A stretch of 64,000 bases of DNA. Source: Ornithodoros turicata (Eukaryota > Arthropoda > Arachnida > Ixodida > Argasidae). The DNA lies in the NCBI RefSeq assembly GCF_037126465.1, contig NC_088201.1:68408879-68472878 (forward strand), written 5' to 3'. This document shows positions 46,401 to 56,078 of this stretch, one piece after another. The notes below the pieces were generated by a model. That model searched no databases. It worked only from the letters and a program-made list of their open reading frames with translations, and was not told where the DNA came from. Position numbers and translations under genes: made by a program. Position 1 is the stretch's first letter, and every line of letters begins with the position of its first letter.

Positions 46401-49400
46401 TCACCTCATAGCACGGTCCTAGCCAACCATTATCTCGAATGATATCGTTATCTGCCCTGATTTGTTGAAAACGGGGGGCGTACGCTATTTCTGTGACACT
46501 TATGCTGTTCATAATTGTCACAGAAAAGGCGTACGCCCCGTGTTTTCAACAAATCAGGGCAGATAACGATATCATTCGAGATAATGGTTGGCTAGGAGCG
46601 TGCTATGCGGTGAAGTTCATTTTTAAGAGTGTAGCTTGAAGAGGCACAAAAGTGCAAAATTTCTCCTCGCAGAGGAAAGATATGCCGTTACCTTTAAAGT
46701 AATATACAAAAGAAACGGGTCTCATCCGTTGCGTCGATTCATATGAGCGAAAGAAACCGCCAATTTCAGATTTCCCTCTCTCTCTCCTTCAGAAGAAGCG
46801 CGACAATGTGGAGAGGCCTCTGGTTGGTCTCCTCAAACGATCTTCCGCGATGATTGGGCATGACGTTTGGAGGGACCAATGAAAGCCCGCTCCGCACTGT
46901 CGGCCTCTTCAGAAGGAGATGAAGCGAGAAAGAATGAATTCTGGTAACTTTCGCTCACAAATCACGAACGATGCAAGCGAGGAATACCGTTCATTTTGTA
47001 TTACTTGCAAGGTAACGCCATCTTTCTTTGTGGAAGGATAATTTTTTGCAATTCAGTTCCCCTTTAACACGTTCTTGCGTTCGGGGGTTTTTATCGTCAA
47101 ATACAACACGTAGAAATTCTGCCACGTAGAAAATTGGGACTGCCTGAATGATTTGTGGCCTGTTTTGACCATTTCCATGTTTACGGCCATAAATGAACTT
47201 TCTGTGACTATTATTGTTCAATGCGCTACTATGTGATGGTATGGGACTACCTGCATAATTTATGACCTGATGTGACTATTTCCTTGTTTACCGTTATAAA
47301 TTGACTTTTTCGTGATTATCACTGCACAGTACGCTGCTATGTGATAGCATGGGACTACCTGCACGATTTATGACCTCATATGACTATTTCCTTGTTTATG
47401 GATGTAAATCGACTATGCCTACGCTATGCTCTACACTCTAAAAACTGTACTTCACCACATAGCACGCTCTGGGCCAACCATTGCCACAAATGATAGATTT
47501 ATCGCTTCTGATTCAAAGAGAGAGGGGGGCGTAAGCCTTTTTGTGTCAGTTTGGATACATGATAATTGACACAAAAAGGCGTATGCCTCCCTCTCTCCTC
47601 GAATCAGAAGCTATAAGCTTATCATTCCTGGGAATCCTGACAATGGTTGGCGCAGAGCGTGCTATGCAGTGAAGTTAAGTTCTTAGGGTGTACTACGGGA
47701 TGCTATGCTATGCTCAGCCTGCATAGTTTATGACCTCTTTTGACTATTTCCTTATTGACAGCCATAAACTGGCTTTTTTGTGACTTTTACTGCTCTATGC
47801 ACTACAATAGGATAGTACGGGACACTATTGCATTGAAGTGAAAAGAGTAATGACAAGATAACCAGATAACCCGAGAATTCAGGATTAAATTCCACGGCAT
47901 AAGGATTAAAATTTGCAGGAGGGGGATTAAATTTAACAGAGGAAGGAATAAAACCCACGGTGTAAGGATTAAAAGTGGCGGCATAAGGATTAAATCCCAC
48001 GGAACAAGGATTAAAAGTGGCGACATGAGGATTAAATTCTACGGTATAAGGATTAAATTCCGCGGTATAAGTATTAAATACGACGGAAAAACCTGTGGCT
48101 TTCGGAGATGGCACCAGTTTAGCGAAATCGGTTGAGATGAAAGGATACAAAAGAGCTAGGTGGCGAGCGCGCGTATTTACGGTTTATTTCTGCTTTAACT
48201 GTGCGGACAAGAAGCATGACAAATATTTAAAAAGTTGTGCGCATAAAATCTTGCTTCATGTCACAAGCAAACACTCCCCATCTTGAATGACACGCTCGCT
48301 ATTATCCGACAACACCGGGCCAAGCTACCAAGGAAGTGCTCTACGCCATCTTCTCGTCTGCTCCTCTGCACCCTTCCGTTGCACGACCGGGATGTGCGTC
48401 GTGCAAGAAAATCGGGAACTAGGGCAGAACTATAGGTCATACTCCCCCAAAAGAATGGGGACACCCAGGTGCAGTGCGAGGGCATGACAAAAAGAATGCG
48501 ACTCTTTGAACTAGTTCAGGAGGTGCAGGTAAAAAGAACGCAGCTCATAATTCACGCTTTCCACCGTTATCCACCTTCCACGCTTTCCACCTCTCCTTCT
48601 CAAGAAGTGCGAAAGTGCGGAGCGAGCTCTCATTGGTCTCCTCAAACCACTTGTCCAATAAATCATAAAAGACGCAACAGATGACGTTGGCAACATGTCC
48701 CTGAGCTTGGGGAAGGAAAGGGGGAAGGAAACGACAGGTATACACTATTTTACTTCTATGTGCAACAGATGAATTCCGTTCCTTTTGTATTCCAGTCAAG
48801 GTAAAAGCATCTTCCATTCCGCGACACGCTAAAGACAGAACTTCACCGCATAGCACGATCGGAGCGAGGGTTATCGCTTCTGATGCGAAGAGAGAGAGGG
48901 CGTACGCCTTTTTGTGTCAGTTTGGATACATGATAATCGACACAAAAAGGCGTACGCCCCCTTGCTCTTCGAATCAGAAGCGATGGCCCTATCATTCGTG
49001 GCAATGGGCGGCTCACAGCGTGCTATGCGGTAAAGTTCTGGTTTTAGTGTGGAGAAGAAGTTTTCGCTCTTGACCGTGTATCCACGCGAGCGACATCCCC
49101 ACTGAATATTCTAGTGGAAGTTCCGCCGCGTGCCTGATCACCGTGAGAGGCGTAGCAGACGACACCACCGGCCCTATCGTCTGTTACGGAATATCTTGTG
49201 GCTGAGCCTCACGATATTTGTTGAAAGAGTACGAAAAGATATTTCATTGCCTGACAGCAGAAATGCGGCAACAGAAATCTATGACGCTTTGTGCATTCCG
49301 CTGGAGTATTCTGGGGAATGTCGCTCGTGTTAATACACGGTCAGTGTATTCCTTTAAATGGTAAGCGATAATTCAGTTGAGCATCTGAATCAGTCGCTGG

Positions 49401-49776
49401 AGACACGTGTTTCTGAAGTTCTGTCGGCCGCGGTGAGCCGTAATGTGTGTGTATTTTGGAAATATTTATTAGCGAGACAGGATTAGTGATGCAGACTCGC
49501 CTCATTTTTCTCCCTTACCGCCTTTGCCATGATATTTCCGTACTGAATAGAAGGTTGTTTACCTCTGCAAAGACATGGCTGAAGCAGTAAACCCGCACTG
49601 GTTCCCAGGAAGCAGATGCGGCAGACTGCCGCGCCTTCACTGGTCATGGCATCCGCGGGCGAGCCGGACGCCGCCAGGAACATGCCGCCACGACACAGGG
49701 CCAGGACATCTTCTTCCTCATCTTCCCCTGCTTCTTCCTCATTACGGCTTCTCTTATTCGTCTTCGTCGTCCTGCA
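37210..49776 (-). CDS. MARCH-type RING-CH E3 ubiquitin ligase, gene B (partial, 3 exons found)
   Basis: This is a paralogue of gene A, about 7 kb downstream of it on the same strand. The exons are 49563-49776, 45263-45372 and 37210-37433. They give an acidic N-terminal stretch, a complete RING-CH domain (CRIC, CLC, H-R-Y-C, CNIC, and W after the second Cys pair) and two membrane segments. Splice phases (1, 0, 2) match gene A at each shared junction, and the last two exons are the same length as in gene A (110 and 224 nt). LIYL.LG..FS.S.A is shared in the first membrane segment. The introns (4.2 and 7.8 kb) are packed with transposons. No start exon or tail exon was recognised. The tail exon may lie far downstream, beyond the 29.8-37.1 kb transposon nest, be lost, or be outside the window. 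Intact domain coding suggests a working gene. Confidence 0.8.
37690..37800. repeat. Fragment related to the palindrome at 51966-52542
   Basis: AAGTGAAGCAAAATCCAACC and the following GGCCATCCTGTTTTACACCC resemble the inner arm at 52,100-52,180. One arm only. Confidence 0.4.
37824..37887. repeat. MITE family B, one end
   Basis: CACTCTCAGAAAAAAAAGG and GGAGCAGTTACACCGTTTAG match the left ends at 39624 and 54278. The copy stops where MITE type I copy 6 starts. Confidence 0.55.
37888..38136. mobile_element. Palindromic MITE, type I, copy 6
   Basis: Full-length. It is followed by TA and then directly by the Tc1 element at 38139, so the two share the TA. Confidence 0.88.
38139..39099 (+). mobile_element. 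Tc1-type transposon, internally deleted
   Basis: TIRs of about 300 bp begin CAGTGCTGGACAAAAGTTTA and return inverted. TA flanks both sides (38137-38138, 39100-39101). Between them only the 3' part of a transposase gene remains. T- and A-runs (38,429-38,441 and 38,783-38,796) lie at the inner ends of the arms. Confidence 0.88.
38462..38705 (+). pseudogene. Tc1 transposase remnant (C-terminal part)
   Basis: The frame reads WPAQSPDLNIIENVWGSLKN, the block around the last catalytic Glu of Tc1-family DD34E transposases, then RLYASLPVRM and the Arg/Gly-rich end. The DNA-binding domain and the first two catalytic Asp residues are gone, lost in the deletion between the arms. Confidence 0.85.
39110..39255. 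mobile_element. Palindromic MITE, type II, left arm only
   Basis: AACAGAACTTCACGGCATAG ... ATGATAGGGTTACCGC ... GGCGTACGCC, with a G-run just before the core and no right arm. Confidence 0.65.
39321..39570. mobile_element. Palindromic MITE, type II, copy 2
   Basis: Full-length: CACTCGAAAAACTGAACTTC to the inverse ending TTTTTAGAGTG, with the core and a loop containing ATGTATCCAAATTG. Confidence 0.83.
39571..39712. repeat. MITE family B, two abutting ends
   Basis: 39573-39621 is a right end (TTACCACC ... TTTTTTCTTAGAGTG). After one TA, 39624-39712 is a left end (CACTCTTAGAAAAAGGGAG ... CCTAAAAGGTTGC). Type II MITEs adjoin both sides. Confidence 0.5.
39713..39962. mobile_element. Palindromic MITE, type II, copy 3
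   Basis: Full-length arms, core GGCGTACGCC on both sides and loop ATCATATATCCAA, the sequence that was the insertion target in the copy at 28446. Confidence 0.83.
39966..40163. repeat. Type II MITE left-arm fragment followed by a family B right end
   Basis: TGCCACGAATGACAGGGTTAC to GGCGTACGCC is a half arm. From 40106 the right end of family B follows (GTTACCACC ... TTCTTAGAGTG). The order repeats that at 39110-39621, so the two blocks may be a duplicated composite. Confidence 0.5.
40190..40262. repeat. Small hairpin repeat
   Basis: AAGACGAAGACGGACAC-type arms (as AGACGAGGACGGACGCTG and its near inverse CGTGTCCGTCTTCGTCTTG) surround a very short loop. Confidence 0.4.
40301..40549. mobile_element. 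Palindromic MITE, type I, copy 7
   Basis: Full-length. The left tip reads CACGCTTAAAAATG instead of CACTCTT; the core is present, with one variant base on the left (GGCGTACGCC followed by ATTT). Confidence 0.87.
40560..42860. other. No recognised gene
   Basis: The stretch includes GC-richer sequence at 40,690-40,860 with GTGACGTC motifs and AT-rich sequence at 42,150-42,360 containing a near-duplicate (AAAAGTGATCAACATG at about 42,155 and 42,307). It forms part of intron 37434-45262 of gene B. Confidence 0.4.
42865..43925 (-). pseudogene. LINE reverse transcriptase remnant
   Basis: The minus strand starts within the catalytic box (MYADDTCFVISG near 43,890). A frame shift follows, then ARWFRANHLSLNIDKTCFVV, a single in-frame TAA near 43,668, and a long frame with YLGVLLDSSLTWKPHIDYI, LSYCITSWGNT and LQKRSLRLITFSHTRH. 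This is the thumb and C-terminal part of a Jockey/CR1-type non-LTR reverse transcriptase. The 5' end is truncated just upstream of the YADD box, as usual for LINE copies. Confidence 0.85.
43950..44530. repeat. Possible inverted-repeat element
   Basis: GAAACGAGCACGTGC near 44,119 and GCACGTGCTCGTTTTAG near 44,409 are inverse, and the outer sequences (TTAATTAGTCCCCTAATTC and AAAGTCCCTAATTGAAG) also pair roughly. Confidence 0.45.
45030..45130. repeat. Dispersed repeat shared with 21,150-21,240
   Basis: CCAGAAAATATTTCGGGAGG...TTCTATGAGGAC...GATGTCCCCTCG here and CCAGGAAACTATTTCAGGAG...TTTTATGAGGCT...GAGTCCCCCTCG there. Same orientation. Confidence 0.5.
45263..45372 (-). CDS. Gene B exon with second half of RING-CH
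   Basis: This 110-nt exon lies between an acceptor ending in TTGCTCCGTAG and the donor GTAAGC. It encodes TIGYTHRYCMQRW and CNIC, and ends in RKEPK in phase 0. The length is identical to the gene A exon at 61927-62036. Confidence 0.85.
45584..45703. mobile_element. Palindromic MITE, type I, right arm only
   Basis: TAATTGTCACAAAAAG through to CATTTCTACGAGTG. The core is GTCGTACGAC in place of GGCGTACGCC, still self-complementary. The left arm is absent. Confidence 0.75.
46383..46631. mobile_element. Palindromic MITE, type I, copy 8
   Basis: Full-length with TA on both sides. The left core has decayed to GGCGTACGCT while the right stays GGCGTACGCC. Confidence 0.87.
46633..47075. mobile_element. 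MITE family C, inverted-repeat element
   Basis: The left arm GGCACAAAAGTGCAAAATTT...ATATGCCGTTACCTTTAAAG...AAAAGAAACGG pairs with the right arm ending CCGTTCATTTTGTATTAC...GGTAACGCCATCTTTC. The centre holds TTGGTCTCCTCAAACGATC, also found at 48,630. Confidence 0.6.
47100..48097. mobile_element. GGATTAA-type element E3, one tip
   Basis: Tandem units of about 108 bp (47,125-47,420, resumed 47,700-47,860) contain TGTGACTATTTCCTTGTTTA and ATGGGACTACCTGCA, like those of E2. They are followed by an array of about ten GGATTAAA units (47,880-48,080) and the tip GACGGAAAAACCTGTG. The opposite tip was not found, so the element is truncated on the left. A type II MITE is inserted at 47434-47690. Confidence 0.65.
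47434..47690. mobile_element. Palindromic MITE, type II, copy 4
   Basis: Inserted within the 108-bp repeats of E3. The right tip reads TTCTTAGGGTG; the cores are GGCGTAAGCC and GGCGTATGCC, mutated at the same position on each side. Confidence 0.8.
48470..48824. repeat. MITE family C, second copy
   Basis: TTGGTCTCCTCAAACCAC and the end TTCCGTTCCTTTTGTATTCC...CAAGGTAAAAGCATCTTCC match the copy at 46633-47075. It abuts a palindromic MITE at 48825. Confidence 0.5.
48825..49050. mobile_element. Palindromic MITE, type II, copy 5 (shortened)
   Basis: CACGCTAAAGACAGAACTTC to the inverse ending GGTTTTAGTGTG. The left arm has a deletion after ATAGCACGATCGG. Confidence 0.75.
49143..49275. repeat. Fragment of E1-type internal repeat
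   Basis: GTAGCAGACGACACCACCGG...TACGGAATATCTTGTGGCTGA matches the tandem units of E1 (11,920-12,500). It lies just upstream (plus coordinates) of the gene B RING exon. Confidence 0.55.
49563..49776 (-). CDS. Gene B exon with first half of RING-CH
   Basis: The reading frame is open upstream of the RING, with an acidic run (EEEAGEDEEED), then CRICFLGT...LLQPCLCR. The donor is AGA G followed by GTAAAC, exactly where gene A splits its Gly codon. The 5' limit used here is the phase-0 acceptor CCTTCAG at 49777. An alternative acceptor 5 bp downstream, or a start at an internal ATG (MFLAASGS or MTSEG), is possible. Confidence 0.8.
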
Positions 49777-49799
49777 CTGAAGGGTGCTCACTAGATTTT

Positions 49800-51960
49800 C
49801 AAAATGCGAGGCGCCGTACTATAGCCCTGTTGCGCTGGGCCAGGTGGCGCTGCAAACCTTGTGTGTCAGCGCCGCTAGTGGCGACCTTTTCAACACACGG
49901 CCGCTCCCTAGCAGACGACGCTCAGTCTACGCTGGCTAACTTGGTGTGGCGTTATCATTTATAATCTGTTTTAGGGATAGAAAAAAGTCAAAAAGATCGA
50001 CAAATTATTTCAAAAAAAGTTGCTGAAACACGTGTACGATGTGCGGCACGATGTACATATGCAGAACGTGTGTATGTCGCGAATGACGCTGTTTGTAAGG
50101 GTGTTTAGTGTGCTTCTCTGGTGCACTGGGGGTGCCAAAGTATAAATTTCATTCTGAGAAAAACCAGGCTTAACGAGAACGAGGCAAAGATTAGTTCGCA
50201 GGGTGCTTATCGAATTCAATGGGGTCTTAACAGAACGTTCGTCGCTATAATTGATGACAGTTGAACAATAATAACGGGACTTCTAAAAGAAACGCAAACT
50301 GTTTTATGGTTCAACACACAAATAGTTGCTCTTTCCTGGAACCTTTGGTTGTGTTCTCCACGTGCCGAATGTTCACGGCGCTACCATGGACACAGAATAA
50401 ACAGCCATTAGGCAACGCAGTACCGATGATTTCGAAGCATTTTCGGGAACAGCATGCAGCGTGAGTGAACTTCTCGACTACTTAGATTTGGAATCAGCTA
50501 TCATATGTCCACCTCGTTCAAACAGACGTCTATAACTTTTTCTAATATACGTACGGAACCAGAGGTTGCGCACGTATACATGCACGAGGCTATATGGAGT
50601 TTCTGGTAACGATGACCCAGTGAAAGAATTGCTAAAAACAAGTGAGCTGGTGAGTGTAATTCATGACAGTAAGACCCCGAGACGAGGGACGACGAAAACC
50701 GACACATACAGATGTCTCCAAACTCTGTCTGCGTGTGTCTGTTTTCGTCGTCCCTAGACCCGAGATCTTACTGTCACACAGCGACAATTATCCGAGGCGT
50801 GGACTGCACAGTCGACTTTTAGCATAAAAAGCGGAAAAATGCAAAGCAAATTCAAGAAGACGAAAACTATATCTGGTCAAAGTTTGTGTGTTCTATTTCA
50901 TTAGAACGGATGCCGATATTTGTCTACTTATACTATATACACTAATTATACTTGGATATTACATAGCCGCAATGCAAGTCTATGACTGAAAACGGTAAAC
51001 TGCGGCAGTAGTCACGAATAATTATTTCAGGGCTTCATATTTTAGGAATTAGCTGGCTTTGAAGTACAACAAAGATACCACCGCCTGCATATCGCCGGCA
51101 GCCGGAATAACGCTGCCAGTTGGGGACATTTCTTTCGGGGACACCTTTTCCGGGGGCTTTTCTTGGGCGGGCAAGTCATTGCCGTAGCCATCTTCTTGCT
51201 GCTATGCGTACGCAACACTAGTTTGCGATTTTAGTAGAGTTCGGTTCCATTCGAGCAGAGTTCGATTTCGAACTCATCCTTTCGGCGAACTCTGATGCGT
51301 CCTACCCGTTGCTATCAGTTACGCATACGAGGCGGGAGCGGCCGCGTGTCGTAGCATTCCGACGGTAGGGGTCAGAGTGGCGCTCCAGTCGCTCTCCTCA
51401 AAATAAGCGTCGGCTTGGAAGTTGTTACATAAGGAATGAACGCGTAAACTTTACGGTGGTGCTGCAGGTAGAACAGGATTGCGAAGTCAATAAAATAAAA
51501 TATAACGCAACATGCTTGATGAGCCTCTCAGTGAGGATCGAAGTCCTACGTTGTCCAAAAAAGTTAGAAGTGCATTTAGGACCGAGCGTTGGTGGGCTGA
51601 ATCTGACCATAGACCAAAATAAAAAATCAGTCTATTGTAGAGAACATTTTAGTGTCCTCCGTTATGTTCATGCAGTTGTAGATCTCTCTACGCGAGTATT
51701 CCTCCATAAAGAAATCTCGGCATTTATTTGCCAATCATTTGTTTATTTTTGTTATTCGTATTTAACATATATTGTAATATTTATTTTATTACTTACGTAA
51801 TATTAATGCGATGCGTAAAATATAACACCTCCTTTGTAGTGGGGCAGTGCGGCAGCCAGCATAGGCACGTTCATAACACAGCGCACGCGCAATCGAGCGC
51901 GCGCGCTCGTGACTTTGTGAAAACGGGTCGCGAAGTGTTATATGATGAGCTACAGAGTTA
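49800..51960. other. Upstream side of gene B, no further exon recognised
   Basis: The start exon of gene B should lie here or further right on the minus strand. No ATG frame with a good phase-0 donor stood out. One hairpin (50665-50775) is listed separately. Frames at 51,456-51,800 and 51,728-52,078 lack recognisable domains. Confidence 0.35.
50665..50775. mobile_element. Hairpin MITE with GACGACGAAAAC arms
   Basis: GACAGTAAGACCCCGAGACG...GGGACGACGAAAACCGACAC and an imperfect inverse ending CGAGATCTTACTGTC give arms of about 50 bp with a very short loop. Confidence 0.65.
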
Positions 51961-51965
51961 TTCTA

Positions 51966-52542
51966 GCAAACGTTACACATTTCGATCGCACTGTAAAAAT
52001 AGAAGACTAGGTTTGGCCCATCCCAAACTTGGCAGACCGATAGCCATTTATCTGAAGTTTCATTCGAATTTTTTGTAAGCGCTATGGTCATGTAGAAAGA
52101 AAATTAAAAATAAAGCAAAATCTCGCCCCATGCATTTTCAGTGGCCTATCCCACACAAACACCGCCATTTTTTCTTGTGTCTGCTTCACATTCACCTCGC
52201 TTTCCACAGGTAGCGCTGCCTACAACGATGTCACATGCCGATTCTGACGTTATGCTCCAATCGTCTTGTTCCAGTCTTGTTCTGTATGCTAGTGCCACCT
52301 GTGTGTGGTGAAATGAAACTGAAGCGCACAGAGCAGAAAATGGCGGCTTTTGAGTGAGATAGGCCATTGAAAATGCATGGGGCGAGATTTTGCTTGATTT
52401 TTAATTTTTCTTCTACAGGACCGTAATACTCAGAAAAAATTCCAACAAAACTTCAGACAAATGGCTACCAGTCTGCAAAGTTTGGTGCTGGATGAACCCA
52501 GTCTTCTAATTTTACGATGCGATCAAAATGTGTAACGTTTGC
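51966..52542. mobile_element. 577-bp palindromic element, arms about 230 bp
   Basis: The left arm starts GCAAACGTTACACATTTCGA and includes AAAGCAAAATCTCGCCCCAT. The right arm is the imperfect inverse ending AAAATGTGTAACGTTTGC. Centre about 52,200-52,310. No coding capacity. Confidence 0.75.
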
Positions 52543-53530
52543 ACACAGGCGGGTTTACGCCCAGGCGCACATGCTGTAGGACAGCGTATGCAACTACTGG
52601 ACCACTAATTAGCTAAAATCCATTAACTTAGTAATTAGATGTTTCTAAGAATGCGAGATAGCAGAACTGGAGCCAGTCATTATTAACTACATGTAATCTA
52701 TATCTATATCATCATATCTATATCATCTATATCTAACAAGTCTCTTTTGTACACTTTCAAGGTAATCGGACTAAATCTTGGAAATACTGTTCCACATGAC
52801 AGTGGTAAACACTAGCTTACTACGAACAAGACTATAGAAGAGACAGATGAGTGAATGATAATGGGAAAAATCAGATGTGATGTGATGTGATGTGATAGAA
52901 AAAAAGGGGGGGGAGGATTGAAGTCACGACAAAGTCAGGCTGGCTACCCCAGACCAGAAAAATTAGAAATACGAGTGTCCTCATACACGAGCCACAAGAA
53001 ACATGGCGATCAAGCTTTAAAGCGTTATCAAACATCACACAGATGTCCCGTATAAGCCCAGCTCGCTGTATATTCCCACCATCTAGGGAATAATCGTACA
53101 GCAAGGTTGACTGTATGTTCTCTTGTGAAAGACCCAACTTTAGTTTTTGATACGTTCAAACAGATATAATTTAGTTTGCGCCAGTCATTAACTTCAGCAA
53201 TCCTCATCTGTGCAGATACACAATCGGCTACCGAAGACACCGGGTCAAAAGAACTTGTGTTGTGACACTTGGATAGATGTGGTGCATTACATCATGTACA
53301 CATTGCATTGCATACCAGAGTGTTGAGGGAAAAAATTCTTATTATTTTTCTTTGTGTCGTACTTGGCGAGATATAAACCCTTGAACACACGTACCCGTCA
53401 AGCTCCGGCCATCCCGTTGGGAGTCGTAAGCACGTGACCTCTCTCTCGCGCTTCCTAACTGGCGGAGACGCCTGCCGTGACGTCAGAGCCACATGAGTTT
53501 CGGAGCAGCTCCCGTGACTCAACGTGCTGG
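52543..53530. other. No recognised gene
   Basis: The landmarks are an ATCTAT repeat at 52,700-52,735 and a TGATG repeat at 52,870-52,895. A minus frame at 53,028-53,240 resembles nothing I can name. Confidence 0.35.
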
Positions 53531-53534
53531 CCAT

Positions 53535-53700
53535 ATCACGTCGGGACTGGGAGGTACACTGGTCTGAATCCCGGTGCCGGCAAGTGCTGTCTGGGGTTTT
53601 TCCTGGGTTTTCCTCAGACGCTTTCAGACATACGTCGTCACAGTTCCCTTAGAACTCGGCCCAGGACGCACATTCCCACAGTGCGTCAGTCGTGACGTTG
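53535..53700 (+). repeat. tRNA-derived SINE, family 1 (third copy)
   Basis: Box B-like CTGGTCTGAATCCCGGTGCC is followed by GCTGTCTGGGG, TTTTCCTGGGTTTTCCTCAG and GTTCCCTTAGAACTCGGCCC. The 3' part differs from the other copies. Confidence 0.7.
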
Positions 53701-53801
53701 ACCTCTGTGAGGCCGACAACGGCGAGTCCTTTCACCAGCACCACCACCACATCATGAGTTTCGGTATTCGCGAGCCGGTTTTCTAGGCGTCTATTACCCC
53801 C

Positions 53802-53865
53802 TTTGCAACCGGCGCCCCAGTTCAAACCCGGGTCACCGGGTTCGAATTAGGGCGCCGGTTGCAAA
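53802..53865. repeat. 64-bp near-perfect palindrome
   Basis: TTTGCAACCGGCGCC opens it and GGCGCCGGTTGCAAA closes it, with AACCCGGGT/ACCGGGTT in the centre. Likely a tiny MITE. Confidence 0.7.
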
Positions 53866-53922
53866 TGGCAAGCGTACCCGCAACGGCAAGCAATATAGCG
53901 TGTGTCCGTAGCTACTGAGGAC

Positions 53923-53957
53923 CCCCCCCCCCCCCCCACACACACACACACACACTA
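53923..53957. repeat. C-run and CA microsatellite
   Basis: About 15 C followed by CACACA repeats. Confidence 0.85.
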
Positions 53958-54277
53958 CCCGGAAAATCTCCTCAACGTTCGTGCAAACGGGCCAAGATCG
54001 TTTTCGCTTTTGCGCATGTACTCGCTTTGTTAACGTAGATACGAAAATGAGACAGAGTGAAATATCAAATGTGTAGCGCGATGCGAGGGTATAGTTACAG
54101 GTCACTACCGATTCTTGGAAGTTGCAGTGTGGTTGACGCGCATGCGTTTTCAGTTGTGAACCGTTGTTGAAAAGAAGCGATATGTAAAATAGACAACGAC
54201 AGTGCATCAACCGCTCCCTGCAGTCAGTTCGCTCGGTAACTTCGAATATGGAGAACATAGTTCCCTGCCCACCACAC

Positions 54278-54368
54278 TCTCAGAAATAAAAGGGTGGAGC
54301 AGTTATACCTTTCAGGAGGTAATATTTGTTACCTATATGTTGTGCCTAAAAGGTTGCAAAGTTACCTA
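54278..54368. repeat. MITE family B, left end
   Basis: CACTCTCAGAAATAAAAGGG...GCAGTTATACCTTTCAGGAG...GCCTAAAAGGTTGCAAAG. It ends exactly where a palindromic MITE (54369) begins, as at 37888 and 39713. Confidence 0.55.
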
Positions 54369-54501
54369 CACTGTTAAAACAGAACTTCACCACATAGCAC
54401 GCTCATAGCCAACCATCATTGCGAATGATATCATTCTGTGTCATGATTTGTTCAAAACAGGGGGGAGGCGCCTATCTGGGACAGATTATCTTGTCCCAGA
54501 C
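54369..54501. mobile_element. Palindromic MITE, type III, left arm and loop
   Basis: CACTGTTAAAACAGAACTTC...CCAACCATCAT as in the other types, then a different core, GGAGGCGCCTATCTGGGACA, and loop GATTATC. The right arm is cut off after TGTCCCAGA. Confidence 0.75.
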
Positions 54502-54759
54502 GCGCAGCGTCGCAGCAGCGTTTATTCCGTCAGTGTAAGTCCACATTCTATTTTTTATTCTTCTAGATGCATGCAAAATATGGGCACTCTTGGTTTTCCG
54601 GTGTTGAACAGAAAAATTAATCCATCCTATGATATGCACGGGGCAAGACGCGACGATTTGACGTAATTTAAATTTAATGTAATTTAGAAACGGATAAGTC
54701 AACCCCTAGGTGGCTTTATGCTTGTTCCTCGGATATTTCTGTTTTGCATAACGCCTAGG

Positions 54760-54970
54760 ATTTTCCAGCAAAATTTCCAGTTTCCTATGATGTTTCCAGC
54801 AAAGCAGAAGCGCTGGACAAGCGATACATCAGACTGGCAGTGCCTTGTTTGCAAAGGGCGGTGGAGCGAAATATCATCAGGTTCTGTGTGGCTTCATTGC
54901 ATAGCATGTGGGCGGTGGGCTGAAGGGGGTTGGTGTAGGGGCCCACGGGCTTTACTCTGTCTGCTTAGAT
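54760..54970 (+). pseudogene. Zinc-ribbon fragment, possibly from a pogo-type transposase
   Basis: A plus frame shows WQCLVCKGRWSE, a spacer, then VWLHCIACGRWAEGGWC. Paired C-x2-C motifs around W-x-x-C-x2-C-x2-W resemble the small zinc module at the C-terminus of some arthropod DDE transposases. No catalytic region joins it. It could instead be a fragment of a host zinc protein. Confidence 0.35.
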
Positions 54971-55239
54971 AGTAAAAAGAAAAAAAAGAAAAAAAGAAAA
55001 AAACTGATTTGTTTTGTTGATTACGCGGTAGATCTTGCCCCTAGGGTTGTGACAAGATGAGACAATCTGCATGTTTGAATTTCTTGTTCTGTGTTTACCT
55101 TACACCGGCTACGTCAGTTCTGCCTTTACAGGTCAAAATCTCTAGACCCCTGCGAATGCGCCCATGACTAGTTTTTTGAATAAGAGGAAATATAAAAAAA
55201 TCATATTCAATTGCCAATTTCTGTCTCATCTTGCCCCAC

Positions 55240-55330
55240 CTTACCCTATACAAGTTATACAACTGTGAGTTTCGGGAACTCTTTGGCCACATGATCAGCC
55301 AAAAGAACACCAGGCCAGATCGCGAAGGAA
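55240..55330 (+). repeat. Segment with an inverted partner at 56,110-56,190
   Basis: It reads TTTCGGGAACTCTTTGGCCA and CAAAAGAACACCAGGCCAGA. The complement of 56,110-56,190 reads nearly the same. Both give FRE(L/F)FGHMI.QKNTRPDRE in translation, so a former coding segment is likely duplicated in inverse. Confidence 0.55.
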
Positions 55331-56078
55331 TATGAGCAGTTTCTAGATAAACATGCGCCTGCACAAACAAGTGACATGGAAAGTTATTTTCGAAAATGCG
55401 TTGTTATAGATCAGGTGCGATTAGGGAAAATACCATAGAATATGCGACATATTCACCGTCAATACGGCATCAGCATCAGTGCACGCAACCTTCCGCCTAT
55501 AACGGAGACTTTTTTTAATCCTGCAAATGCGACATACTATGTAAATGCTTCTGTATCACTATGCTCAAGTCTGCCTGTCAAAGGTTCCTCCATCTTCGGT
55601 TTCCATACATCGGGTAAAATGACCCACTACCTACTACTATACTAGAGACCTGGACATCCGCAAAACTCCCAGCACCGGGGTAGTAGTTTTGACAATAGCC
55701 GCTGCGCTATGAGATTTGGCGCTAGTTAGCACCATTCGTTACCACATGATTTGCCGAAACCGCGGTAATGTACGATGGGCTGTGTTGAAAACGACGAAGA
55801 GGTACGGAAGAGGTCAGCGCGTGCTTAGCAACGGCCAAGTATAGCCCTGTGTAGCAGACGAACGACAGTGGCAATGATGATAGTAGTGCACATGTCATTT
55901 CCTCTTCCCAACAATGCTATGTGGCGCTTGCAGCGGCCACTAGCGTAACTAACCCATGACCCGGCTCACCCATAGGCAGGTGCCATTTGTCCAGGTCTCT
56001 AAGTAGGTCGTGAAATGACCAGGATGAAGGTTCAGCACCGTAGCTGTATGGCGGGTTATCATAGTAGCTGCTAGACTT

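Noticed and set aside
51425..52078. Plus frames of 114-116 codons as a host gene
   Set aside because: They are AT-rich with a hydrophobic tail and no motif, and the second frame runs into the palindromic element at 51966.
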